NCBI GenBank assembly: GCA_029961685.1
Contig: JARWKL010000001.1
Location: forward strand, 28,470,295-28,534,294
Direction of reading: 5' to 3'
DNA: 64,000 bases
Source: Aristolochia californica
Lineage: Eukaryota; Streptophyta; Magnoliopsida; Piperales; Aristolochiaceae
This document shows positions 52,501-64,000 of the stretch, piece by piece. Within the stretch, counting starts at the first letter, position 1. Each line of letters begins with the position of its first letter. The notes beneath the pieces were generated by a model. That model had not been told where the DNA came from. It was given only the letters and a program-made list of their open reading frames with translations, and did no database searches. The position numbers and the translations under genes are program-made.

Positions 52501-54570
52501 CAAATGAACACAAAAGTTTTGTTGTCCAAGTTTGGGAAATTCCACTAGTTCAATCTTAACAGCTTGGAATTTTATAAGAAAGAGATTTCTTTCACGCTTT
52601 CTTTAAAAATGGATCTGCAAGCTTGAAAAATGTTAAAGGTGCAAATCGACTACAGATCCAAACCATTTAAAGAGAATAACAAACGCTCATTAAATTCTCA
52701 AGTGAACGTGCAGTGGGATATTTACCCGAGTCAAACATGCCATTATTTTTCTCATTTAGAATAAGCTGACCTAACGTTCATAGATGATTGTAAAGTGATT
52801 TATCATGCGTAATGGGCTATATTACCCTAAGAAATTACTTATGGATTGGGAGTCAAGACACAGTTAAAACTCCCCCACCTCCTCCTTTTCTCGATGATTG
52901 CAAAACCTGATATATAAAAACTAGAAAGTACTTACAATCCCTAAAAATTACAAACACTCTTTGGAATTATCTCTCTCTACATTTGTGCATTGTGTATTTC
53001 CATTTTAGATGTACTCTTTTATCTTAAATCTAAACTTTGAGTTTTCGCTCTCCCTTCATATCATAAACCAAAAAGGCAAATAGATCACAACCAAATGAAA
53101 ATTTTAGAGTTTATGTATGGAAAAAATTTAAAACAATAATAAAAGTTAGTAAAGTAAATTTATTCACACACCACAAATGAAGACAAAAGTTTTGTTGTCC
53201 GAGTTTGGGAAATTCCACTAGTTAACCCCAACAGCTTGGAATTTTATAAGAAAGAGATTTCTTCCACACATGCTTTAAAAATGAATATGCATGCTTGAAA
53301 CATGTTAAAGATGCAAATCACCTATGGATCCAAACCTTTTAAAGAGAATAACAAACGCTCATTAAATTCCCAAGTGAATGTGTGGTGGGATATTTACCCG
53401 AGTCAAACAAGCCATTATTTTGCCCATTTACAAAAAGCAGACCTGGCGATCATAGATGATTGTAAAGTGATTTATTATGCGTAATGGGCTATATTACCCT
53501 AAGAAAAGACTTATGGATTGGGATTCAACACTCAGTTAAAAATCCCCCACCTCCCCCTTTTCCTGATGATTGCATAACTTGATATATAAAAATTAAAAAG
53601 AGCATACAATGCGTAAAAATTAAAGACACTCTTTGGAATTATCTCTCTCTACATTTGTGCAATGTGCATTTCCATTTTAGATGTACTCTTTTTTCGTAAA
53701 TCAAAACTTTGAGTTTTCGCTCTCCCTTCATCCCATAAACCAAAAAGCCAAATATATCACAAAAAAATGAAAATTATAGAGTTTATGTTTGGAAAAATTT
53801 TAAAACTATAACAAATGTAAGTAAATAAAATTTATTCACACACCACAAATGAACACAAAAGTTTTGTCGTCCAAGTTTGGGAAATTCCACTAGTTGTTAA
53901 CCCTAACAGCTTGGAATTTTATAAGAAAGAGATTTCTTCCACACATGCTTTAAAAACGGATATGCTTGCTTTAAACAAGTTAGAGATGCAAATCACCTAT
54001 GGATCGAAAACTTTTAAAGAGAATAACAAACGCTAATTAAATTCTCAAGTGAACGTGCGATGGGATATTTACCTGAGTCAAACCAGCCATTATTTTGCCC
54101 ATATACAAAAAGTTTACCTGACGATCATAGATGATTGTAAAGTGATTTATCATGCGTAACGGGCTATATTACCCTAAGAAATGACATATGGATTGGGAGT
54201 CAACACTCAGTTAAAAATCCCCTGCCTTTGAAATTATCTCTCTCTACATTTTTGCATTATGCATTTTCCATTTTAGATGTACTCTTTTTTCTTAAATCAA
54301 AACTATGATTTTTCGCTCTTCCTTCACCCCGTAAACAGAAACGACAAATAGATCACAAAAAAATGAAAGTTTTAGAGTTTATGTATGGAAATAATTTTAA
54401 AAAATAAAAAATGTAAGTAAAGAAAATGTATTTACACACCACAAAAGAAAACAAAAGTTATGTTGTCCAAGTTTAGGAAATTCCAGTAGTTCAAACCTAG
54501 AAGCTTGGAATTTTATAAGAAAGAGATTTCTTCCACACATGCTTTAAAAATGGAAATGCATGCTTCAAAT
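43518..54570 (+). repeat. Satellite block F: roughly six-monomer higher-order repeat
   Basis: Subtypes follow a repeating order of about six units. Taking the 'aaaggtg' monomers as the first position, one run is 39975-46634 (six units once the retroelement is removed), the next is 47305-49971 (five units, one apparently lost), and 50614-51958 and 52630-53977 continue it with losses. Markers: 'ctaataaatc' at 39580 and 46910, with a one-base variant at 50219; 'gagttgatgaatgg' at 45094, 49105 and 51090; 'gttgttaaccc' forms at 44617, 48628 and 53977; 'gttaaccccc' forms at 46634, 47954 and 49971. Small deletions occur near 47776, 50125 and 54227. Confidence 0.78.
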
Positions 54571-55742
54571 ATGTTAAAGATGCAAATCACCTATGGATCC
54601 AAACCTTTTAAAGAGAATAATAAAAACTCATTAAATTCTTAAGTGAACGTACGGAGGGAAATTTACCCAAGTCAAACAAGCCATTATTTTGCCCATTTAC
54701 AAAAAGCTGACCTAACGATCATTGATGATTGCAAAGTGATTTATCATGCGTAACAGGCTATATTACCCTAAGAAATGACTTATGGATTAGGAGTCAACAC
54801 TCAGTTAAAAATCCCCCGCCTCTCCCTTTTTCCGACGATTGCAAAACCTGATATATAAAAATTAAAAAGAGCTTGCAATCCCTAAAAATTACAAACACTC
54901 TTTTGAATTATCTCTCTCCACATTTGTGCATTTTGCATTTCCATTTTCGATGTATTATTTTTTCATAAATTAAAACCTTGAGTTATCGTTGTCCCTTCAT
55001 CCCATAAAACAAAAAGGCAAATAGATCACAACAAAATGAAAATTTTGTAGTTTATGTATGGAAAAAATTTAAAACAATCACAAATTTAAGTAAAGAAAAT
55101 TTATTCACATACCACAAATGAACACAAAAGTTTTGATGTCCAAGTTTGGGAAATTCCACTAGTTCAACCCTAACAGCTTGGAATTTTATAAGAGAGAGAT
55201 TTCTTCCACACAAGTTTAAAAATGGATATGCATGCTTGAAACATGTTAAAGATGCAAATCACCTGTGGATCCAAACCTTTTAAAGAGAATAACAAACGCT
55301 CATTAAATTTTCAAGTGAACGTGCGGTGGGATATTTACCTAAGTCAAACAAGCCATTATTTTGTCCATTTACAAAAACCTGACCTAATGATCATAAACGA
55401 TTGTAAAGTGATTTATCATGCGAAATGGGCTATATAACCCAAAGAAATGACTTATGGATTGGGAGTAAAGACTCAGTTAAAAATCCCCTGCCTCCCCCTT
55501 TTCCCGATGATTGCAAAACCTGATATATAAAAACTAAAAAGAGCTCACAATCCCTAAACATTACAGTCACTCTTAGGAATTATCTCTTACTACAAATTTC
55601 CATTGTGCATTTCCATTTTAGATGTACTCTTTTTCTTAAATCAAAACTTTCAGTTTTTGCACCCCCTTCATCTCGAAGAAAAAAAAAGGCAAATAGATCA
55701 CAACAAAATGAAAATTTTAGATTTTATGTATGGACAAAATTT

Positions 55743-56336
55743 AAAACAATAATGAATGTAAGTAAAGAAAATTTATTCACAAAAAGCTCACAAAAAAGCT
55801 GACCGAACGATCATAGGTGATTGTAAAGTGATTTATCATGCGTAATGGGCTATATTACCCTAAGAAATGATATATGGATTGGGAGGTAACACTCACTTAA
55901 AAATCCCTCGCCTCCCCCTTTTCTCCACGATTGCAAAACCTGATATATAAAAACTAGAAAGAGCTTTTAATCTCTAAAAATTACAGACACTCTTTGGAAT
56001 TATGTCTCTCTAATTTTGTGCATTGTACATTTCCATTTTAGATGTACTCATTTTTCTAAAATCAAAACTTTGAGTTTTCGCTCTCCCTTCATCCCGTAAA
56101 CCAAAAAGGCAAATAGATCAACAGAAAATGAAAATTTTAGAGTTTTTGTATGGAAAAAATTTAAAAAATAACAAAGCTAAGTCAAGAATATTTATTCACA
56201 CACCGTAAATAAACACAAAAGTTTTGATGTCAAAGTTTGGGAAATTCCACTAGTTGTTGACCTTATCAGCTTGGAATTTTATAAGAAAGAGATTTCTTCC
56301 ACACATGCTTTAAAAATGGATATGCATGCTTGAAAC
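55743..56336 (+). repeat. Truncated satellite unit (~422 bp) with a small duplication at the joint
   Basis: Anchors at 55243 and 56337 are 1094 bp apart, one unit plus about 422 bp. Around 55778-55800 the sequence passes from 'aaatttattcac' to 'aaaaagctgacc', skipping roughly 250 bp including the GGATCC region. The joint contains two near-identical copies of 'cacaaaaagct' in tandem (55778-55788 and 55789-55800), as though the break was filled by a short slippage copy. Confidence 0.8.
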
Positions 56337-59300
56337 ATGTTAAAGATGCAAAATCACCTATGGATCCACACCTTTTAAAGAGAATAACTAATGATCATTA
56401 AATTCTCAAGTGAACGTGCGGTGGGATATTTACCCGACTCAAATAAGCCATTATTTTGCCCATTTACAAAAACCTGACCTAACGATCATAGACGATTGTA
56501 AAGTGATTTATCATGCGAAATGAGCTATATTACCCAAAGAAATGACTTATGGATTGGGAGTCAACACTCAGTTAAAAATCCCCCATCTCCCCCTTTTCCC
56601 GATGATTGCAAAGCCTGATATATAAAAACTAAAATGTGCTTACAATCCCTAAATATTATAGGAACTCTTTGGAATTATCTCTCACTACATTTGTGCAATG
56701 TGCATTTCCACTTTAGATGTACTCTTTTTTATTAAAACAAAACTTAGAGTTTTCTCTCTCCCTTCATCCTGTAAACCAAAAATTTAAATAGATCACAACA
56801 AAATGAAAATTTGGGTTGATGTCTGGAAAAAATTTAAAACAATAACAAATGTAAGTAAAGAAAATTTATTCACACACCACAAATGAACACAAAAGTTTTG
56901 CTGTCCAAGTTTGGGAAATTCCACTAGATCAACCCTAAACACTTGGAATTTTATAAGAAAGAGATTTCTTCCACACATGCTTTAAAAATGGATATGCATG
57001 CTTGAAACATGTTAAAGATGCAAATAACCTATGGATCCAAAACTTTTAAAAAGAACAAAAAAAACTCAATAAGTTTTCAAGTGAACGTGCGGTGGGATAT
57101 TTACCCGAGTCAAACAAGCCATTATTTTGCCAATTTACAAAAAGCTGACCTAATGATCATAGATTATTGTAAAGTGATTTATCATACATAACGGGCTACA
57201 CTAACCTTAGAAATGACTTATGGATTGGGAGTCAACACTTAGTTAAAAATCCCCGGCTTCCCTCTTTTTCCGACGATTGCAAAACTAGACATATAAAAAC
57301 TAAAAAGAGCTTACAATCCCTAAAAATTATAGACACTCTTCGGAATTACCTCTCTCTACATTTGTGCATTGTGCATTTCCTTTTTAGATGTACTGTTTTT
57401 TCTTAAATCAAAACTTTTAGTTTTCGCTCTCCCTTCATCCCAAAAGCCAAAAAGGCAAATAGATCACAACAAAATGAAAATTTTAGAGTTATTGTTTGGA
57501 AAAAATTTAAACAATAACAAATGTAAGTAAAGAAAATTTTTTCACACATCACAAATAAACACAAAAGTTTTGTTGTCCAAGTTTGGGAAATTCCACTAGT
57601 TGTTGACCGTATCAGCTTGGAATTTTATAAGAAAGTGACCTCTTCCACACATGCTTTAAAAATGGATATGCACGCTTGAAACATGTTAAAGATGCAAATA
57701 ATCTATGGATCCAAACCTTCTCAAGAGAATAACAAATGCTCATTAAATTCTCAAGTGAACGTGCGGTGGGATATTTACCCAAGTCAAACAAGCCATTATT
57801 TTGCCCATTTACAAAAACCTGACCTAACGATCATAGGCGATTGTAAAGTGATTTATCAAGCGAAACGGGCTATATTACCCAAAGAAATGACTTATGGATT
57901 CGGAGTCAACACTCAGTTAAAAATCCCCCGTCTCCCCCTTTTCCCGATGATTGCAAAACTTGATAGATAAAAACTAAAATGTGCTTACAATCCCTAAATA
58001 TTATAGGAACTCTTTGGAATTATCTCTCGGTACATTTGAGCAATGTGCATTTCCAATTTAGATGTACTCTTTTTTCATAAAAAAAAACTTAGACTTTTCG
58101 CTCTCCCTTCATCCCGTAAACCAAAAAGTTATATAGATCACAACAAAATGAAAATTTGAGTTGATGTCTGGAAAAAATTTAAAACAATAACAAATGTAAG
58201 TAAAGAAAATTTATTCACACACCACAAATGAACACAAAAGTTTTGTTGTCCAAGTTTGGGAAATTCCACTAGATCAACCCTAAACACTTGGAATTTTATA
58301 AGAAAGAAATTTCTTCCACACAAGCTTTAAAAATGGATAAGCATGCTTCAAACATGTTAAAGATGCAAATAACCTATGGATCCAAACATTTTAAAAAGAA
58401 TAAAAAATACTCAATAAGTTTTCAAGTGAACGTGCGGTGGGATATTTACCCGAGTCAAACAAGCCATTATTTTACCAATTTACAAAAAGCTGACCTAATG
58501 ATCATAGATGATTGTAAAGTGATTTATCATGTGTAACGGGCTGCATTACCCTAAGAAATGACTTATGGATTGGGAGTCAACACTCTATTAAAAATCCCCC
58601 GCCTCCCTCTTTTCCCGACGATTACAAAACCGGACATATAAAAACTAAAAAGAGCTTACAATCCGTAAAAATTATAGAGACTGTTTGGAATTACCTCTCT
58701 CTACATTTGTGCATTGTGCATTTCCATTTTAGATGTACTCTTTTTTCTTAAATAAAAAAATTTAGTTTTTTCATCCCGTAAACCAAAAAGGCAAATAGAT
58801 CACAACAAAATGAAAATTTTAGAGTTTTTGTATGGAAAAAATTTAAACAATAACAAATGTAAGTAAATAAAATTTATTCACACATCACAAATAAACACAA
58901 ATGTTTTGGTGTCCAAGTTTGGGAAATTCCACAAATTGTTGATCCTATCAGCTTGGAATTTTATAAGAAAGAGATCTCTTCCACACATGCTTTAAAAATG
59001 GATATGCATGCTTGAAACATGTTAAAGATGCAAATCACCAATGGATCCAAACCTTTTAAAGAGAATAACTAACGCTCAATAAATTCTCAAGTAAACGTGC
59101 GGTGCGATATTTACCCGAGTCATACAAGCTATTATTTTACCCATTTACAAAAAATTTACCTACCAATCATAGATGATTGTAAAGTGATTTATCTCTCATA
59201 ATGGGCTATATTACCCTATGAAATGACTTATGGATTGGGAGACAACACTCAGTTAAAAATCCCCCGCCTCCCTCTTTTCCCGACGATTGCGAAACCTTAT

Positions 59301-59639
59301 ACATAAACACTAAAAAGAGCTTACAATCCCTAAAAATTACGGACACTCGTCAGAAATATCTCTATCTAAATTTGTACATTGTGCATTTCCATTTTAGATG
59401 TACTCTTTTTTCTAAAATCAAAACTTTGAGTTTTCGCTCTCCCTCCATCCCGTAAACCAAAAAGGCAAATAGATCACAACAAAATAAAAATATTAGAGTT
59501 TATGCATGGAAAAAAATTTAAAAAAAATAAAAAAATTTAAGTAAAGAAAATTTATTCACCCACCACAAATGAACACAAAAGTTTTGTTGTCGAAGTTTGG
59601 AAAATTCCACTAGTTCAACCCTAAGAGCTTGAATTTTTA

Positions 59640-59982
59640 TAAGAAAGAGATTTCTTCCACACATGTTGCATTGTGCATTTCTATTTTAGATGTATTCTTT
59701 TTTCTTTAATCAAAACTTTGAGTTTTCTCTTTCCCTTAATCCCTTAACCAAAAAGGCAAATAGGTCACAACAAAATGAAAATTTTAGAGTTTACGTATGG
59801 AAAAATTTTTAAAAAATAACAAATGTAATTAAATAAAATTTATTCAAACACCACAAATGAACACAAAAGTTTTGTTGTCCAAGTTTGGGAAATTACACTA
59901 GTTCAACCCTAACATCTTGGACTTTTATATGAAAGAGATTTTTTCCACACATTCTTTAAAAATGGACATGCATTCTTGAAAC
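59640..59982 (+). repeat. Truncated satellite unit (~292 bp)
   Basis: Anchors at 59019 and 59983 are 964 bp apart, one unit plus about 292 bp. Near 59664 'ttccacacatg' passes directly to 'ttgcattgtgcatttc', which belongs to an earlier part of the next monomer. About 380 bp is missing, including the GGATCC region, the tail and the C-rich tract. Confidence 0.83.
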
Positions 59983-62640
59983 ATGTTAAAGATGCAAACC
60001 ACCTATGGATCCAAACCTTTTAAAGAGAATAACAAACGCTCATTAAATTCTCAAGTGAATGTCCCCTGGGATATTTACCAGAGTCAAACAAGCCATTATT
60101 TTGCCCATTTACAAAAAGCTGACGTAACAATCATAGTTTATTATAAAGTGATTTATTATGCGTAACAGGCTATATTACCTTAAGAAATGACTTGTGGATT
60201 GGGAGTCAATACTCAGTTGAAAATCCCCCGCCTCCCCCTTTTCCCGACGAATGCAAAACCTGATACATAAAAACTAAAAAGAGCTTACAATCCCTAAAAA
60301 TTACAGACACTCTTTGGAATTATCTCTCTCTACATTTGTGCATTGTGCATTTCCATTTTAGATATACTCTTTTATATTAAATCAAAACATTGAGTTTTTC
60401 CTTTCCCTTCATCCTGCCAACCAAAAATGCAAATAGATCACAACAAAATGAAAATTTTGGAGTCTATGTATGGAAAAAATTTAAAACTATAACAAAAGTA
60501 AGTAAAGAAAATTTATTTACACACCACAAATGAACACAAAAGTTTTGTTTTCCAAGTTTGGGAAATTCCACTAGTTCAACCCTAACAGCTTGGAATTTTA
60601 TAAGAAAGAGATTTCTTCCACACATGCTATAAAAATGGATATGCATGCTTGAAACATGTTAAAGATGCTAATCAACTATGGATCCAAACCTTTTAAAGAG
60701 AATAACAAACGCTCATCAAATTCTCAAGTGAACGTGCAATGGGATATTTACCCAAGTCAAACAAGCCTTTGTTTTGCCCGTTTTCAAAAAGCTGACCTAA
60801 CAATCAGAGATGATTGTAAAGTGATTTATCATGCATAACGGGCTATATTACCCTAAGAAATGACTTATGGATTGGGAGTCAACGCTCAGCTAAAAATTCT
60901 TTCCTCCCCCTTTTCCTGACTATTGCAAAACCTGATATATAAAAAATAAAAGGAGCTTACAATTATAGACACTCTTCGGAATTGTCTCTCTCTACATTTG
61001 TGCCCATTTTCATTTTCGATTTACTCTTTTTTCTTAAATATAAACTATGAGTTTTCGCTCTCCTTTCATCCTATAAACCAAAAAGGCAAATAGATCACAA
61101 TAAAATGAAAATTTTAGAGTTTATGTGTGAAACATTTTAAAAAAAAAATGTAAGTAAAGAAAATTTATTTTCACACAAAAAATGAACACAAAAGTTTTGT
61201 TGTCCAAGTTTGGGAAATTCCACTGGTTCATCCCTAACTGCTTGGAAGTTTAAATGCAAGAGATTTCTTGCACACATGCTTTAAAAAGGGATATTCTTGC
61301 TTGAAATATGTTAAAGATGCAAACCACCTATGAATCCAAACCTTTTACAGAGAATAACAAATGCTCATTAAATTCTCTAGTGAACGTGCGGTGGGATATT
61401 TACCCGAGTTAAACAAGCAATTATGTTGCCCATTTACAAAAAGCTGACCTAACAATCATAGATGATTGTAAAGAAATTTACCATGCGTAAAGGGCTATAT
61501 TACCCTAAGAAATGACTTATGGATTGGGTGTCAACACTCAGTTAAAAATCCCCCGCCTGCCCCTTTTCCCGACGCTTGCAAAACCTGATATATAAAAAAT
61601 AAAAAGAGCTTAAAATCCCTAAAAATTACAGACCCTCTTGGGAATTTTCTCTCTCAACATTTGTGCATTGTGCATTTCCATTTTAGATGTACTCTTTTTT
61701 CTTAAATCAAAACTTTGAGTACTCGCTCTCCCTTCATCCCGTTAAGCAAAAAGGCAAATAGATCACAACAAAATGAAAATTTTAGAGTTTATGCATGGAA
61801 CAAATTTTAAAAAATAAAAAAATTTATGTAAATAAAATTTATTCACACTCCTCAAATGAACACAAAATTTTTGTTGTCCAAGTTTGGAAAATTCCACTAG
61901 TTACACCCTAATAGCTTGAAATTTTATAAGAAAGAGATTTCTTCCACACATGTTTTAAAAATTGATATGCATGCTTGAAACATGTTAATGATGTAAATCC
62001 CCTATGGATCCAAGCCTTTTAAAGAGAATAAAAAACGCTCATTAAATTCTCAAGTGAACGTGAGGTGGGATATTTACCCGAGTCAAACAAGTCATTATTT
62101 TCCCCATTTAAAAAAAGCTGACCTAAGAATCATAGATGACAGTAAAGTAATTTATTATGCGTAACGGGCTTTATTTTTGTAAGAAATCACTTACGGATTG
62201 GGAGTTTACACTCAGTTTAAAATCCCCCGCCACCCTCTTTTCTCTACGATTGCAAAACCTGATATATAAAAACTAAAAAGAGCTTACAATCCCTAAAAAT
62301 AACAGACACTCTTCGGAATTATCTCTATTTATATTTGTGCATTGTTCATTTCCATTTTAGATGTACACTTTTTTGTTAAATCAAAACATTGAGTTTTCAC
62401 ACTCCCTTCATCCCGTAAACCAAAAAGGCAAATAGATCACAACAAAAGGAAAGTTTTAGAGTTTATGTGTGGAAAAAATTTAAAACAATAACAAATTTAA
62501 GTAAATAAAGTTTCTTCACACACCAAAAATGAACACAAAAGTTTTGTTGTCCAAGTTTGGGAAATTCCACTAGTTCAATCCCAATAGCTTGGAATTTTAA
62601 AAGATAGAGATTTCTTCCACGCATGCTTTAAAAATGGTTA

Positions 62641-62690
62641 TGCATGTCTGAAACCTTTTAAAGAAAATAACAAAAGGTCATTAAATTCTC
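62641..62690 (+). repeat. Satellite unit lacking the anchor (41-bp deletion)
   Basis: At 62651-62655 'tctgaaac' joins 'cttttaaag', so the usual 'atgttaaagatgcaaatc...ggatccaaac' segment is gone. AAAC occurs on both sides of the missing 41 bp, so the loss fits a deletion between short direct repeats. The anchors on either side (61982 and 63292) are 1310 bp apart, two slightly shortened units. Confidence 0.8.
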
Positions 62691-64000
62691 AAGTGAACGT
62701 GCGGTGGCAAATTTACCTGAGTCAAACAAGCCATTATTTTGCACATTTACAAAAAGCTGACAAACAATCATAGGAGATAGTAAAGTGATTTATCATGGGT
62801 AACCAGCTATATTTTTGTTAGAAATGACTTACGGATTGGGAGTGAACACTCAGTTTAAAATCCCCCGCCACCTCCTCTTCTCGACGATTGCAAAACCTGA
62901 TAAATAGAAACTAAAAAGAGCTTACAATCCCTAAAAATAACAGACACTGTTCGGAATTATCTCTCTCTACTTTTATGCATTGAGCATTTCCATTTTAGAT
63001 GTACTCTTTTTTCTTAAATCAAAACATTGAGTTTTCGCCTCCCTTCATCCCATAAACCAAAAAGGCAAATAGATCACATTAAAATGGAATTTTCAGAGTT
63101 TATGTGTGGAAAAAGTTTAAAAAAATAACAAATGTAAGTAAAGAAAATTTATTCACACACCAAAAATGAACACAAAAGTTTTGTTGTCCAAGTTTGGGAA
63201 ATTCCACTAGTTCAACCCTAACAACTTAGAATTTTATAAGAAAGAGTTATTTTCCACACATGCTTTTAAAATGGATATGCATGCTTGAAACATGTTAAAG
63301 ATGCAAATCACCTATGGATCCAAACTTTTAAAGAGAATAACAAATGCTCATTAAATTCTCTAGTGAACGTGTGGTAGGATATTTACCCGAGTCAAACAGG
63401 CTATTATTTTTCCCTTTACCAAAAAGCTGACCTAACAATCATAGAGTATTGTAAAGTGATTTATGATGCGTAACGGGCTATATTACCCTAATAAATGACT
63501 TAAGAATTGGGAGTCAACACTCAGTTAAAAATCTCCCGTCTCCTACTTTTCCCAACGATTGCAAAACATAATATATAAAAACTAAAAAAGAGCTTACAAT
63601 CCCTAAAAATTATAGACACTCTTCGGAATTATCTCTAACTACATTTGTGCATTCTGCAATTCCATTTTAGATGTACTCTTTTTTCTTAAATCAAAATTTT
63701 GAGTTTTCGCTCTCCCCTCATCCTGTAAACCAAAAAAGGCAAATAGATCACAACAAAATCAAAATTTTAAAGTTTATGTATGGAAATAATTTAAAACAAT
63801 AACAAATGCAAGTAAACAAAATTTATTCACACACCACAAATGAACACAAAAGTTTTGTTTTCCAAGTTTGGGAAATTCCACTTGTTCAACCCTTACAGCT
63901 TGGAATTTTATAAGAAAAAGATTTCTTCCACACATGCTTTAAAAAAGGATTTGCATGCTTGAAACATGTTAAATATGCAAATCACCTATGGATCCAAACC

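Larger units (their letters stand above)
43518..64000 (+). repeat. Satellite array, right arm (same monomer, continues past window end)
   Basis: The same satellite resumes directly after the retrotransposon, in the same phase and strand. The broken monomer has its anchor at 39975 and the next anchor is at 43943. Subtracting the 3301-bp element and its 5-bp duplication leaves 662 bp, close to one unit. Further anchors are at 44617, 45289, 45962, 46634, 47305, 47954, 48628, 49300, 49971, 50614, 51285, 51958, 52630, 53302, 53977, 54571, 55243, 56337, 57009, 57683, 58354, 59019, 59983, 60656, 61308, 61982, 63292 and 63966. The array runs off the window. No gene is seen. Confidence 0.97.
54571..64000 (+). 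repeat. Satellite block G: rearranged monomers with a second dimeric repeat
   Basis: Full or nearly full units are anchored at 54571, 55243, 56337, 57009, 57683, 58354, 59019, 59983, 60656, 61308, 61982, 63292 and 63966. Between them lie truncated copies near 55778 and 59664, and a unit near 62651 that has lost the anchor itself. From about 56.2 to 59 kb the units pair into a dimer of ~1345 bp. Near 62.17 and 62.81 kb two adjacent monomers share an unusual 'atttttgt' in place of the usual 'attaccct', suggesting a very local recent duplication. Confidence 0.82.

Noticed and set aside
6007..60646. Reverse-strand frames reading like 'MCGRNLFLIKFQ' (e.g. 17347-17652, 56793-56978, 60464-60646)
   Set aside because: They are the antisense of the same part of the monomer and differ in length with every indel. 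There is no sign of coding constraint.
2417..60838. About 38 short forward reading frames of ~60 codons with nearly the same product
   Set aside because: They recur once per satellite monomer at the same phase, accept radical replacements, are broken in the other units and lack any gene context. I treat them as a consequence of the repeat consensus.
1..64000. CRISPR array or bacterial repeat system
   Set aside because: The repeated unit is ~672 bp with no unique spacers, and the embedded element is a plant-type LTR retrotransposon.
1..64000. Internal sub-repeats making the monomer a tetramer of ~168 bp
   Set aside because: I compared the quarters by eye and saw no shared text beyond short AT-rich words, so the 4 x 168 relation is only numerical.
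1..64000. A previously undescribed defence, biosynthetic or regulatory system
   Set aside because: Everything outside 40217-43517 is accounted for by one satellite family, and that interval by one defective retrotransposon. Nothing remains unexplained that would hold such a system.

Overview
The window is almost entirely one plant-type satellite DNA array. A single monomer of about 672-674 bp, roughly two-thirds A+T, repeats head-to-tail in the same orientation from base 1 to base 64000. I located about 92 copies of one anchor motif (an ATG in 'catgttaaagatg', about 25 bp before a commonly retained GGATCC), plus a few truncated copies that lack it. The array runs off both ends of the window. 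I see no functional protein-coding gene, tRNA, rRNA or CRISPR array. The many ~60-codon reading frames are one recurring by-product of the satellite consensus.

The only non-satellite sequence is a 3301-bp LTR retrotransposon at 40217-43517. It has two LTRs of exactly 941 bp, TG...CA ends, a 5-bp target-site duplication (AAAAT), a primer-binding site matching the initiator-Met tRNA 3' end, and a purine tract before the 3' LTR. Its 1419-bp interior holds a Ty3/gypsy-type gag in one reading frame with six in-frame stops and a damaged zinc knuckle. This is followed directly, in another frame, by what looks like the last few dozen codons of Pol. Protease, reverse transcriptase, RNase H and nearly all of integrase are missing, so it is a deletion-derived non-autonomous element. 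The LTRs differ at about 39 of 941 sites with no indels (counted by eye), so the insertion is old but not ancient.

The organism is most likely a flowering plant. The evidence is the tRNA-iMet primer site, the plant-style gypsy gag and the very large homogeneous satellite block. I cannot name the species.

Layout: 1-14321 mixed monomer subtypes with a 6.56-kb-offset duplication; 14322-17682 a dimeric higher-order repeat (~1343 bp); 17683-24555 monomers with a 4.23-kb-offset repetition and one 194-bp truncated unit; 24556-35263 ordinary monomers; 35264-40216 and 43518-54570 a roughly six-monomer (about 4 kb) higher-order pattern, split by the retroelement; 54571-64000 monomers with a second dimeric repeat near 56.2-59 kb and several deletion-truncated units. 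The internal structure points to repeated unequal exchange plus short deletions, some at microhomologies. This is expected of a living satellite array, probably (peri)centromeric or subtelomeric heterochromatin, though the location is inference. I found no convincing new enzymatic or defence system.
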